Shown here: one piece after another, positions 10,901-19,108 of the stretch
How positions within the stretch are numbered: the stretch's first letter is position 1
Layout: each line of letters starts with the position of its first letter
Assembly: GCF_002079055.1 (NCBI RefSeq)
Contig: NC_047490.1
Span: 620,001 to 684,000, forward strand
Reading direction: 5' to 3'
DNA: 64,000 nt
Origin: Saccharomyces paradoxus
Taxonomy: Eukaryota > Ascomycota > Saccharomycetes > Saccharomycetales > Saccharomycetaceae
Position numbers and translations under genes: made by a program
Notes under the pieces: generated by a model
What the model was told of the DNA's origin: nothing
What the model saw: only the letters and a program-made list of their open reading frames with translations
The model's database searches: none

Positions 10901-11653
10901 ACTTGGGACCTGGATTGGCCTGTTTTTTTTCTTTGAGTTATTACGGGATGTATTTCTTGTAAAAGGCGATAAAGAATGCGGTGTGCTTGTGGATTTTCTC
11001 TTTGAAGTCGTTTCCGCCAAAGAAAGCAAATCGTCATCGTCATCGCAACTACCTTCTGCCAATTCTTCTTTAACATCCTCTTTATCCTCCGCGACATCAT
11101 CATCTTCATCCTCTTCATTCTTACCCGGTAAATATTCATCTTCATCGCTTTCGCTATCAATTACCTTACCTTTCTTCCGTTTAGCAATGAATGTAGTATT
11201 TGGGTCCTCCTCATCACTTTCGGCGTAATTAACTCTCCTTTTGTGGCTTCTTCGAGGTTGCGAAGAAGAAGATAAATCCTCGTCTGCAGCAGCACTTTTG
11301 GTTACTGTGGTGTTACTATTTAACATAGTATCAGATTGGGGCTCTTCAGAATGTATAGTATCACTATTTACAGTTGCCAATGTTTCTTCAGCCATTGTCA
11401 AGTCATTATCTTCGTCTACATCTACAAAGAGCTTGCCCACCTTTTCTCCTTCTGGATTCTTCGTTATTTTATTAGCATCTGCCTTTTGTGAAGTTGCTGA
11501 AGTAGGTTTACGGTCCTTCTTTGTGGGTGTACCAGAAGGTACCTGTTTAGAGAAAAAAGAGAGTAAACTCGATTGCTTCATTCTCTTTTGAGACGATGTG
11601 GAACCATTTTTGAAGTGTGTAGTCTTAGAAGCTTTAGGGGTAGCTGGGGCCAT
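7922..11653 (-). CDS. MSH6: DNA mismatch-repair protein Msh6
   Basis: The protein has 1243 residues from the ATG at 11651-11653. The frame reaches four codons further, but with no ATG. Msh6 pairs with Msh2 (MutS-alpha) to find base mismatches and small loops in the nucleus. A PCNA-binding PIP box, QSSLLSFF, sits at residues 27-34, followed by a long acidic and basic disordered tail. The mismatch-recognition F-x-E motif is seen in GKFFELYEKD. The ATPase has the Walker A motif TGANAAGKST and the Walker B region LLVVDELGRGGSSSDG, and the STFFVELAET segment is intact. The N-terminal tail differs most from S. cerevisiae. The gene converges on GIS1, with 269 bases between the stops. Two MCB boxes lie in its promoter. 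Confidence 0.98.
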   Translation of the reverse strand: MAPATPKASKTTHFKNGSTSSQKRMKQSSLLSFFSKQVPSGTPTKKDRKPTSATSQKADANKITKNPEGEKVGKLFVDVDEDNDLTMAEETLATVNSDTIHSEEPQSDTMLNSNTTVTKSAAADEDLSSSSQPRRSHKRRVNYAESDEEDPNTTFIAKRKKGKVIDSESDEDEYLPGKNEEDEDDDVAEDKEDVKEELAEGSCDDDDDLLSLAETTSKRKSTSTPHSLSPFTRNTSRNNSKKKNRPIQVPSRSYTPSHGQPSATSKSSKFNKQNEERYQWLVDERDAQRRSKSDPEYDPRTLYIPSSAWNKFTPFEKQYWEIKSKMWDCIVFFKKGKFFELYEKDALLANALFDLKIAGGGRANMQLAGIPEMSFEYWAAQFIQMGYKVAKVDQRESMLAKEMREGSKGIVKRELQCILTSGTLTDGDMLHSDLATFCLAIREEPGNYYNQAQLDSSTMVQKLNTKIFGAAFIDTATGELQMLEFEDDSECTKLDTLMSQVRPMEVVMERNNLSTLANKIVKFNSAPNAIFNEVKAGEEFYDFDKTYSEIISSEYFSTEEDWPEVLKSYYDMGKKVGFSAFGGLLYYLKWLKLDENLISMKNIKEYDFVKSQHSMVLDGITLQNLEIFSNSFDGSDKGTLFKLFNRAITPMGKRMMKKWLMHPLLRKNDIENRLDSVDSLLQDIALREELEMTFSKLPDLERMLARIHSRTIKVKDFEKVITAFETIVQLQKTLQNNDLKGDVSKYISSFPKELVEGVQNWTNAFERQKAINENIIVPQRGFDIEFDKSMDKIQELEDELMEILMNYRKQFKCSNIQYKDSGKEIYTIEIPLSATKNVPSNWVQMAANKTYKRYYSDEVRVLARSMAEAKEIHKTLEEDLKNRLCQKFDAHYNTIWMPTIQAISNIDCLLAITRTSESLGAPSCRPTIVDEVDSKTNAQLNGFLKFKSLRHPCFNLGATTAKDFIPNDIELGKEQPRLGLLTGANAAGKSTVLRMACIAVIMAQMGCYVPCESAVLTPIDRIMTRLGANDNIMQGKSTFFVELAETKKILDMATNRSLLVVDELGRGGSSSDGFAIAESVLHHVATHIQSLGFFATHYGTLASNFKHHPQVRPLKMSILVDEATRNVTFLYKMLEGQSEGSFGMHVASMCGISKDIIDNAQIAADNLEHTSRLVKERDLAANNLDGEVVTLPDGLQSDFVRIVYGDGLQNTKLGSGEGVLNYDWNIKRNVLKSLFSMIDDLHS

Positions 11654-11998
11654 TTTGAAATGCAATCTAGCTTTATCAAATTTTGCCAGTAACTCTAATT
11701 AAGGATAGTAATCTATTAACAGGGGAGGGTTGAAAGAAAACTCGTAAAAGTTTCAACTGATGTAATTCTAAATATTTTCTCTGCATGACGATGACCTTTC
11801 AAGAACTTATAAAAAATGAGACGCGTATTAGTTTCTGCTCACGCGTTCTTTTTCCTCCGGGCAATAGTATGTCAAATAACAAAAGTTAATCAGAGGGAGG
11901 AGGCCATTCATGTGTCACACATAAAAATACTTTACGTACCATCACTTGACAATATAGAGACTTTTCTGTTTCAAATTACACAAAGTATGTTTATTTAT
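11654..11998. promoter_or_regulatory. MSH6 promoter and GRX3 3' flank
   Basis: This 345-base gap between two minus-strand genes holds the MSH6 promoter. The two MCB boxes near 11821-11846 are the only strong sites I recognise. No ORF starting with ATG looks real here. Confidence 0.6.
11821..11846. promoter_or_regulatory. Pair of MluI cell-cycle boxes (MCB) upstream of MSH6
   Basis: ACGCGT occurs at 11821-11826 and again at 11841-11846, about 170-190 bases before the MSH6 start. MBF (Mbp1-Swi6) binds this hexamer and drives G1/S expression of replication and repair genes, and MSH6 is a known member of that set. Confidence 0.85.
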
Positions 11999-12751
11999 TC
12001 AAGATTGAAGAGTATGCTGTAAAAAATCGGGATCTTCCTCCAAGGATTCCTTGATAATGTCTAAACCGCCTTGAAACTCCCCATTAATGTAAAGTTGAGG
12101 AAAAGTTGGCCATTCAGAAAACTTTTTTAAGTTCTGTCTAACAGATTCGTCCCTTAATATATCGAAAAAGCCAAATCTTACTTGATGTTCCCTCAAAATA
12201 CCCACTAATTGTCTTGAGAAACCACATTTAGGCTCAGAGGGGCTCCCCTTCATAAATAGCATTACCGGTGCAGCATTAACCAACTTAGTCAATCTAGCAT
12301 TTATTTGCTCCTCGGTTTCTTCTTCCTCTTCTTCATCGTCATCTTCTTCGTCATTATGACTTCCTTCATTTACGTTTGCATTTTCCACGGTACCAGTTTG
12401 TGATGGTCCGGAATTTATTGAATTCTTGCAGTCTTCCAATAAAGTCACAAATTCCTTTGGGTCTGCACCAGATAACTCTTTTAAGATTGTTCCTTTATGA
12501 ATTATGATAAAATATGGAACAGCTGAGATTTCAAACAGTTCTGAAATTTCAGAGTTTTCATCCGCATCAATAGATAAAAAGGAGACGTTCTCATTAGAAG
12601 GCTCATTACTAATAGCCTCAAAAACTTCCCTCAATGCTTTGCATGGTTCTGCCCAACTAGTATGGAAATAAAGTACAATTAACTTGTCGCCGGCCGCAGT
12701 GGTCGTTAAGTGGGTAAATTGATCTTGATCGTTGATTTCAATGACAGGCAT
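11999..12751 (-). CDS. GRX3: Monothiol glutaredoxin Grx3
   Basis: The protein has 250 residues. An N-terminal thioredoxin-like domain (about 1-105) has WAEPC at residues 33-37, which keeps only one of the two usual cysteines. A very acidic linker (Asp/Glu runs) leads to a glutaredoxin domain with the monothiol motif CGFS at Cys176. Such proteins bind a 2Fe-2S cluster with glutathione. They signal iron status to Aft1/Aft2 in the cytosol and nucleus, largely redundantly with Grx4. Gene order (MSH6-GRX3-tRNA-BMH2) supports Grx3 over its paralog Grx4. Confidence 0.97.
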   Translation of the reverse strand: MPVIEINDQDQFTHLTTTAAGDKLIVLYFHTSWAEPCKALREVFEAISNEPSNENVSFLSIDADENSEISELFEISAVPYFIIIHKGTILKELSGADPKEFVTLLEDCKNSINSGPSQTGTVENANVNEGSHNDEEDDDEEEEEETEEQINARLTKLVNAAPVMLFMKGSPSEPKCGFSRQLVGILREHQVRFGFFDILRDESVRQNLKKFSEWPTFPQLYINGEFQGGLDIIKESLEEDPDFLQHTLQS

Positions 12752-12965
12752 TTGCTGTAAAGATTTTTGCTGCTATGTACAGTCTTGCTTGGTAGTGTTT
12801 GTAAAAAAGAGGTGAATGAGTAAAAGAAAGTATGTATGAAACTTGAAAAGAGCACACTTAGTCATTGAGATATTCCATTGACCTCTTAGTTTGGCAAGCT
12901 CATGACCCGGCATACTTTGCTGGAAAAAAAAAATTTCGTACAGAAAAAGAGCCACAGTTAAAAAA

Positions 12966-13037
12966 GGTCCTACCCGGATTCGAACCGGGGTTGTCCGGAT
13001 CAAAACCGAAAGTGATAACCACTACACTATAGGACCG
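12966..13037 (-). tRNA. tQ(UUG): tRNA-Gln (anticodon UUG)
   Basis: The reverse complement gives a 72-base cloverleaf without intron. The acceptor stem GGTCCTA pairs with TAGGACC, the D-arm carries the box A motif, the anticodon loop TTTTGAT reads UUG, and the T-arm carries GGTTCGAATCC (box B). The next bases downstream on the minus strand include a T-run (plus-strand A6 at 12961-12966), as expected of a Pol III terminator. Confidence 0.97.
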
Positions 13038-13220
13038 TAACAACTGTGTCTTCAGTTGTGTCACAATGGTCTAAGAATACCAGGAGTCTTGAGGGCCCAA
13101 TTATGATTAAGAATAACGTGTTGTCACAACTCATTTTGACAAATGTGCCAGTATTAAGATAAATTTTGGGATTTTATTGTTCATGAGGGCTTATTACTAG
13201 GTCTATGATAATTTGGTGAA

Positions 13221-13524
13221 TAATTAGATAATTGTTAGGATTCCATTGTTACTAAAGGCTATAATATTAGGTATACAGAATATACTAGAAGTTCTCCTCA
13301 AGGATATAGGAATCCACAAAAAGGGAATCGATAGTTCTTCATAGTGTTATTAATTTATCTTCTCTCTTTTTATATGTTGTCATTCATTATCCTATTACAT
13401 TATCAATCCTTGCATTTCAGCTTCCATTAGATTGGATGACTGTTTCTCAATCTTTATGCCATCCTCTTGCACCGCATGTTATAATATAATACTAAATAGA
13501 TGATATTAAAATTTCATTCCAACA
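13221..13524 (-). mobile_element. Degenerate Ty1/Ty2-type delta LTR
   Basis: Read on the minus strand, the element starts with TGTTGGAAT (13524 downward). It contains delta landmarks such as GGAAGCTGAAATGCAAGG, TGATAATGTAATAGGAT and TTGAGGAGAACTTCTAG. It then reaches the TYA start region (ATG at 13246-13244) and CAATTATCT. The usual terminal CTCAACA has become CTAATTA. Its length of about 304 bases is slightly below the normal 334. It lies about 185 bases upstream of tRNA-Gln, the zone that Ty1 targets through Pol III factors. I see no clear 5-base target duplication. Confidence 0.9.
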
Positions 13525-13552
13525 CATTCCAAAACATTCCAACCGTCTACAT

Positions 13553-13917
13553 GAGAAATAGGTGAATATTGATTTTAGAATAGTGACTTATTATTATTCA
13601 TAACTAATCAATTAGTGATCATATGAAGTAACCAGACGCAATAGGTCATTGATGTTTGGGCTGAAGAATGATATGTGACTACGTGGTGATGTGGGTGCAG
13701 TAAAGTTAAAGGTCTATTTACTTGAATGATCAACTCGACATTTACATATAATAATATGAGTCGTAACATTGAAACTATAGTAAGTGCTTCATCACTATTA
13801 TATTGATCATAGTTAATATGACCGATCGGCGTGTGTTCTATATACCTCTCTTATATAGTATAAGAAGATCCATACTTATCCTTCATTAATACTATTGTTA
13901 ACCTCTAATTATCAACA
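13553..13917 (+). mobile_element. Probable Ty4-type tau LTR remnant
   Basis: This AT-rich block ends in CTCTAATTATCAACA at 13917 and includes TATACCTCTCTTATATA and CTTCATTAATACTATT, which I associate with the 3' part of tau LTRs. Its length of about 365 bases fits tau (about 371). The left end is decayed and my boundary there is approximate. The family assignment rests on memory of tau motifs. Other LTR families with CAACA ends remain possible. Confidence 0.5.
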
Positions 13918-13992
13918 CTCTCTTATATAAGCATAAGAAGATCCAAATCTAATCTTCATTAATACTATCCCCTTTTACCTCTAAATATCAAC
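13848..13992 (+). repeat. Tandem duplication of the LTR 3' end (two units of about 72 bases)
   Basis: Unit 1 (13848-13917) and unit 2 (13918-13992) share CTCTTATATA, ATAAGAAGATCCA, CTTCATTAATACTAT and ACCTCTAA(T/A)TATCAAC, with scattered differences. They abut exactly at the LTR end. The differences show the duplication is not recent. Confidence 0.8.
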
Positions 13993-15220
13993 GTAAACAA
14001 TAAACTAAGCACTGTTCATATATTTTGTGCAAATCAAATCTATCTATTGGAATGCACGAAAATTAGCCGCCCAAGCTTTATCCGTTGTTAATGACATTAT
14101 TCCCTAGCCGGTGCCGTAGAAAATGCACGTTGGAGCGTGACGCGAAGATTCGGGGGCGAATCGCATAGATCGCTCTTTCTCCTCTTTCTCAATCCTGCCT
14201 TATCTTTATTTATAACACGAACTCATAATCGCAGGCTCTGTTTATATATATTGATGACTTGTATATCTCTTGCTTCCGCTTCTTCCTCGTTTCTGTTTAA
14301 TATTTTCTTTTGAAAGTAGCGCGATCAATTGCATTCTTTTCCACATTACCTTCAAATTTAAGAATTCAACTTTGAATCGAACCGTATGTTTTACTTTTCA
14401 ATAACTTGCTTTATTAATAGCTCCCTCCAGGATCATTTTCATTTTCTCTGATTTGAATTAGTTACCTACGCGAATGTTACTCTCCCAAAAATAATATTTA
14501 TTTCAACTTAATTGGCCTTGAAAGTGAAATGTTATAGGTTCTCTTCCTTTGTTTCCTACTTTTTTCTTTATATACATCTTATATTGATTTAAGCACAGTT
14601 TGCTTTCTTCTAATACAAGAACTGGAACACTAAAGATCTACTCATGTGATGTTGCATCTGAACCGGTTAATATTATCTCTGGTCAAAAAAATGAGGTAAC
14701 GGTTATTTTGTTTACGACTAATCGGGAAATCAAGCGTGTGATATGCATACATCCGGAGATAAGACCGGCAAGGAATGATATAGCGATAACTGTTAAAATT
14801 GAGCCTTTTTTGTTTAGGAATAATGGATAAATCGGTACTCTACTCGAAGTGATGTATTAATACGTCACCCGGTTCACTTTTAAAAACATACGGGAAATAG
14901 GAGGAAAAATTCGGTCGAAAGGGGTAAATCTTATAATAAGGCCTTCAGTGACTATGTAAATATTCATTACCAAAGGTTACGAAATCTTTTTTGAGCTATC
15001 CTAAACATTTGTTCTTTTATCATTTCATTACTAACTTCTTTTTTCGAAAAAAAAAATTGCATCTCCCGGGTTTTTAATCATTATTTTTTAGATTGATTAA
15101 GGGGGAAAAGCAAAGAAACGAAAAACTTGAACAGAAGGTTAACAATACTCTAACAATTTCAGAACGAAATTAAAGAATAAATTATCAAATCAACAAAAAG
15201 TACCCGTTACAATAAAAAAA

Positions 15221-16039
15221 ATGTCTCAAACTCGTGAAGATTCTGTTTACCTAGCCAAATTGGCTGAACAAGCCGAACGTTATGAGGAAATGGTCGAAAA
15301 CATGAAGGCCGTTGCTTCTTCAGGTCAAGAATTGTCTGTTGAAGAGCGGAATCTATTATCGGTTGCTTACAAGAATGTCATTGGTGCTCGTCGTGCTTCC
15401 TGGAGAATAGTTTCTTCAATCGAACAGAAAGAAGAATCAAAGGAAAAATCTGAGCACCAAGTCGAATTAATTCGTTCTTACCGTTCTAAAATTGAAACTG
15501 AATTGACTAAAATTTCTGATGACATTTTGTCCGTGTTAGATTCTCATTTAATCCCTTCTGCTACTACTGGTGAGTCTAAAGTATTTTATTATAAGATGAA
15601 GGGTGACTACCACCGTTATTTGGCTGAATTTTCCAGCGGTGATGCAAGAGAAAAGGCAACCAACGCCTCTTTGGAAGCTTATAAAACCGCTTCCGAGATT
15701 GCCACTACCGAATTGCCTCCAACTCACCCAATTCGTTTGGGTCTAGCTTTGAATTTCTCCGTCTTCTATTACGAAATTCAAAACTCTCCTGATAAGGCCT
15801 GCCATTTGGCCAAACAAGCCTTTGACGATGCTATTGCTGAACTAGATACTTTGTCCGAAGAATCATACAAGGATAGCACTTTGATCATGCAATTATTAAG
15901 GGACAACTTGACCTTATGGACCTCTGACATTTCTGAATCTGGCCAAGAAGATCAACAACAGCAGCAGCAGCAGCAGCAGCAACAACAACAACAACAACAA
16001 GCCCCAGCTGAACAAACTCAAGGTGAACCAACCAAATAA
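15221..16039 (+). CDS. BMH2: 14-3-3 protein Bmh2
   Basis: The protein has 272 residues. The 14-3-3 fold is complete, including the family segments [20 protein letters not shown] and DNLTLWTSD. The phosphopeptide-binding basic residues lie in the conserved helices. Bmh1/Bmh2 are dimeric adaptors that bind phosphoserine/threonine sites in many pathways (Ras, TOR, filamentous growth, carbon repression). The C-terminal tail after the fold is short and has a run of 16 glutamines (CAG/CAA codons, 15953-16000). A glutamine-rich tail distinguishes yeast 14-3-3 proteins, and synteny supports Bmh2 over Bmh1. The tail differs from that of S. cerevisiae Bmh2, which has an interrupted run. Confidence 0.97.
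   Translation: MSQTREDSVYLAKLAEQAERYEEMVENMKAVASSGQELSVEERNLLSVAYKNVIGARRASWRIVSSIEQKEESKEKSEHQVELIRSYRSKIETELTKISDDILSVLDSHLIPSATTGESKVFYYKMKGDYHRYLAEFSSGDAREKATNASLEAYKTASEIATTELPPTHPIRLGLALNFSVFYYEIQNSPDKACHLAKQAFDDAIAELDTLSEESYKDSTLIMQLLRDNLTLWTSDISESGQEDQQQQQQQQQQQQQQQQAPAEQTQGEPTK
15953..16000 (+). repeat. CAG/CAA trinucleotide repeat (16 glutamine codons)
   Basis: The order is two CAA, seven CAG, then seven CAA, in frame in the BMH2 C-terminal tail. The pure CAG core is short, and the CAA codons on both sides should limit slippage. Confidence 0.9.
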
Positions 16040-16651
16040 GAGCGCTGAGAATTACAACGAGAAATGAAGATTTACCACTCCAGTTTTCTTGCTAATGAAA
16101 ATGAATGCAATTCGATTTTGATACTTTTTTTAGAGGAAGAGATAATATCTTCGTCTTTTTCAAATTCACAAAATTTTCAATTTTACAAATCACAAAATAT
16201 ACAAAACCTCTAAAAAAATAGTTTCTTAATATATAACATAAAATAGTTTTTTCTGTTACTATTACTATTATCACTGTTGTCTGTGTCTATTCTTATATTT
16301 ATTCCACAAATCTATATCTTGGCTATCGTATTGCCTTCTGAGTTGAGCCAATTTGCGAGAACAATTGAGAGAGATACTCATATGTTTCGAAAAAAGCTCT
16401 TTTCGCTATATACGTACTACTTCCTTCTGCTTTCCCTTGAATCCTGACGTGATTATCCTTTTTTGAAAGTGAAGGCATCTCTTTCTCACTCGATATGAGA
16501 GCTCTCAGGGTATAGGGGGCGGGGGCCAATTCGCGTAGATCCGTAACAGAAAAATACCTTCGAAGTAGAAAGAAATAACCATTTTAATATGTCATACAAG
16601 AGGAGGACAATAAACAAAGTGACATAAACTCAAGGGATCACAAGCAAAAGG
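16040..16651. other. BMH2 3' flank and TVP15 promoter
   Basis: The first 250 bases are AT-rich, as expected of a yeast 3' end. A GC-rich island at 16506-16545 contains GGGGGCGGGGGC followed by CAATTCGCGTAGATC, which resembles a site upstream of BMH2 (see findings). The last 90 bases before TVP15 are A-rich. I see no gene. Confidence 0.6.
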
Positions 16652-17083
16652 ATGTCAGCTATTCCTCCAAAATTTTTCAAAATTGCAAACATATCAATTG
16701 GCTGCATAGATATTATTGCAGCTCTTTCACAATTGACGTACCTTTTCACCAATTTAAGCATCTTTCTCTTAGCAGTTTATGGACTGGCACTCTCCATACC
16801 TATCGTCTACCTGGAGTTTAAGGTGCCATCAAATCTTTACAGGTATGCTTCTTTTTACTTTAGTTTTCTTGGAAGAGGTTTATCTTATATTTTACTGGGT
16901 CTGATAATTAGCTTCGGCGGTATCTACAACATATTGGCGGGAATGTTTACTTTCATTTTAGGGGTTGCGTTTATTGTCTTCCATTTTTCTCAATTTGTGG
17001 AAGAACCTGCCAACTTCAGAGCACCCGGCTCGTCTTTGTCAATTGGTGACGATGACATCGACGATGACGATGACATGATTTAA
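16652..17083 (+). CDS. TVP15: Late-Golgi membrane protein Tvp15
   Basis: The protein has 143 residues and four hydrophobic segments, at about residues 12-34, 38-57, 69-90 and 94-115. The C-terminal tail is very acidic, with alternating Asp (DDDIDDDDDM). Tvp15 was found in Tlg2-containing late-Golgi vesicles, and its biochemical role is unknown. It belongs to a small family of yeast Golgi TVP proteins. Identification rests on size, topology, the acidic tail and position between BMH2 and ARX1. It converges with ARX1, with 243 bases between the stops. Confidence 0.93.
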   Translation: MSAIPPKFFKIANISIGCIDIIAALSQLTYLFTNLSIFLLAVYGLALSIPIVYLEFKVPSNLYRYASFYFSFLGRGLSYILLGLIISFGGIYNILAGMFTFILGVAFIVFHFSQFVEEPANFRAPGSSLSIGDDDIDDDDDMI

Positions 17084-17326
17084 TTTTGGAATTCCATTTC
17101 TCCATCGATCTTTCAGTGTTACAAAAGTATAAAGAAATAGGCATGAGATATTTGATCTTTCATCTAAACTGCGTAACAGTAACGTGTAATTTTAATTTGA
17201 GAATCTGAGCAAATAAATCAAGCAATATTTAGTACAGCTAATTTGGCTCTTTTATAATATTCTATTTTACATTTTATGATATACTTATATTATTTATATA
17301 CTGGCTTTAAGAATGATGGAAGTTTC

Positions 17327-19108
17327 TTACATTTTCATAGTTTCTTCAACGTCACCATTTGATGTGATAGCACTTTTCTGCTTCATTGGTTGTGTTTCCT
17401 TTAATAATAGACCGAATCTCTTATCCTTGGCCAAAGTAGCCAATTGAAAGATCCCTTGGACAATAGAATCTTCAGGATTTAATTCGTGTTGAGAGTGAAC
17501 CCAGCTTGGCTGACAGGTCTTAGAACCACCAGTTAATCTCAATAATTCGGGTCTGTCGGTTGTACTTACACTAGAGTCACACAATACGATGGTGTTACAT
17601 TCACGAGCAACTGGTAAGGAAATCGATTCCTTAGTTGAATTCAACAAGGATTTAAGCTTGATGGCCGAAACACCCAATTTTGGTAGAGGAAGCTCATGCC
17701 CAGGTAATGTTAATGTAGAGGTTGCATCGTAACTTAGATTACCGTTTGGATTGGTGGCCTTTAAAATATGGTCCCATGGAACCCATCTTGCAATTTGTAT
17801 TGGACTTTCCACACATAAGTAGTTATTGGAAATCTCACTCATCCCAAGTCTAAATGATTTCAAGTCTTTGTTTAAATTTTGAAGTTCCTCCTCATTTTCG
17901 TCAACAAAGGGAAAGTTAGAAGATAAATGAGATAACTTGAATGGGTAAACACCTTGCTTATCAATCTTGGTTAAGAGTTGTCTTGAGGTCTTTAATTTAA
18001 GAATATGAGTTTGAGCGAAATCCCTAACGTAAACGCTGGGTCTGGCAATCAATTCTCCTGCCTTATGAGATTTACCAGTATAAGAATCGACGGTCTCTAA
18101 AGTGACTAAACCCCTCTTGTTACAATGTTCCAAAGATGCCATTTTCAAATCAATTAAATAAACTTCACATGATTGTACAACGAAATCGTCACTTGGAATA
18201 GCGGAAACATTAGTGAATGGAGTAGATTGACCACGATCTACCACGGTCAAATCCTTGGCATCAGTATTAGATAGTAAGTCTGCTTCTTGATGGGACTCTG
18301 TCCAAATAACACCCTTATATTCCCTTTCGGCGACAATACCTTCGTTTTGGCCTGCTAAAAATCTCCTAATTCTTCTTACACGAGAACCAGGGACAACGCC
18401 ACAGTTGTAAGATCTGGCAATAGTGTCTACGATAGTTCTAATCAATTGGCCTGTGATACCACTTGAAGTTCCTCCCAATGAGGCGGGCAGCTTTTCTGGG
18501 GTCAGAGCACAGGCTAATAACGCAACCACTGTTTCCATAGCAATGTGGGCAGCAGCTACGGCATCCGCCTTACCACCTAGTAGTGGCCCAGCAGGTTGAG
18601 CAACAGCTTTGGTTTCGTCAACGGGGTAAATAACCATAGTGTGAGAAACTTCAGAGGTATAACCATCAATATGAACACCTAATGTAATCTTGACTAAATC
18701 ACCTTGTCTCAGGATTCCAGTAACAGATGATGCAAAAGTGGAGTCTTTGCCCTTATTCCATTTCAACAAATTTTGAGTATCATCTATTTCGGGACACCAC
18801 CCGCCGGAAATTTGGTCGATATCAATAGTAGTTGGAATAGCAATACCTCTTTCATTAACTTTATTTTTATAATACTGTTCCAAGCGGGTCAAAATAAAAG
18901 AATCAGTAAGCAAACATAACTCTGACACGGTTAATTGGCGTTCTGTGGTCTTTGAATGATACGAATCATTAATTAAAGAAGTGACATATTTCAAAGCAGT
19001 TTGTGCAATTTGTCCAGCCGTTCTGTATTTGTTCAAGACCGATTCCTGTAGGATATTTTTGTCCTTTAGCAAAATCTGAGTATCCTCGTGGGAGATAGCT
19101 AGAGCCAT
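17327..19108 (-). CDS. ARX1: 60S ribosomal subunit nuclear-export factor Arx1
   Basis: The protein has 593 residues, equal to the known length. It has the methionine-aminopeptidase (pita-bread) fold of the Ebp1/Arx1 group, for example GIAIPTTIDIDQISGGWCPE and LVKITLGVHIDGYTSEVSHT. The family does not keep the full set of metal ligands and is considered enzymatically inactive. Arx1 sits at the peptide exit tunnel of pre-60S particles, binds nucleoporins to speed export, and is removed in the cytoplasm by Rei1/Jjj1. The promoter carries PAC- and RRPE-like sites, typical of ribosome-biogenesis genes. Confidence 0.96.
   Translation of the reverse strand: MALAISHEDTQILLKDKNILQESVLNKYRTAGQIAQTALKYVTSLINDSYHSKTTERQLTVSELCLLTDSFILTRLEQYYKNKVNERGIAIPTTIDIDQISGGWCPEIDDTQNLLKWNKGKDSTFASSVTGILRQGDLVKITLGVHIDGYTSEVSHTMVIYPVDETKAVAQPAGPLLGGKADAVAAAHIAMETVVALLACALTPEKLPASLGGTSSGITGQLIRTIVDTIARSYNCGVVPGSRVRRIRRFLAGQNEGIVAEREYKGVIWTESHQEADLLSNTDAKDLTVVDRGQSTPFTNVSAIPSDDFVVQSCEVYLIDLKMASLEHCNKRGLVTLETVDSYTGKSHKAGELIARPSVYVRDFAQTHILKLKTSRQLLTKIDKQGVYPFKLSHLSSNFPFVDENEEELQNLNKDLKSFRLGMSEISNNYLCVESPIQIARWVPWDHILKATNPNGNLSYDATSTLTLPGHELPLPKLGVSAIKLKSLLNSTKESISLPVARECNTIVLCDSSVSTTDRPELLRLTGGSKTCQPSWVHSQHELNPEDSIVQGIFQLATLAKDKRFGLLLKETQPMKQKSAITSNGDVEETMKM

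Larger units (their letters stand above)
13038..15220. other. 2.2-kb LTR graveyard and BMH2 upstream region
   Basis: The first kilobase is retrotransposon residue upstream of tRNA-Gln: a delta, then tau-like sequence with a duplicated end (separate entries). From about 14000 the sequence looks like ordinary yeast promoter DNA. It has a GCCGCC (URS1-like) core near 14070, a 6-bp inverted repeat around GGGG at 14147-14162, a TATATATA run near 14243 followed by CT-rich DNA, and A-rich sequence before the BMH2 ATG. An open frame of 76 codons at 14600-14830 lacks an ATG and is discussed as a finding. Confidence 0.65.

Noticed and set aside
14850-14900. Ty3 sigma LTR fragment (AATACGTCACCC)
   Set aside because: Only about 12 bases match what I remember of sigma. 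CGTCACCCGG may instead be a Reb1-type promoter site.
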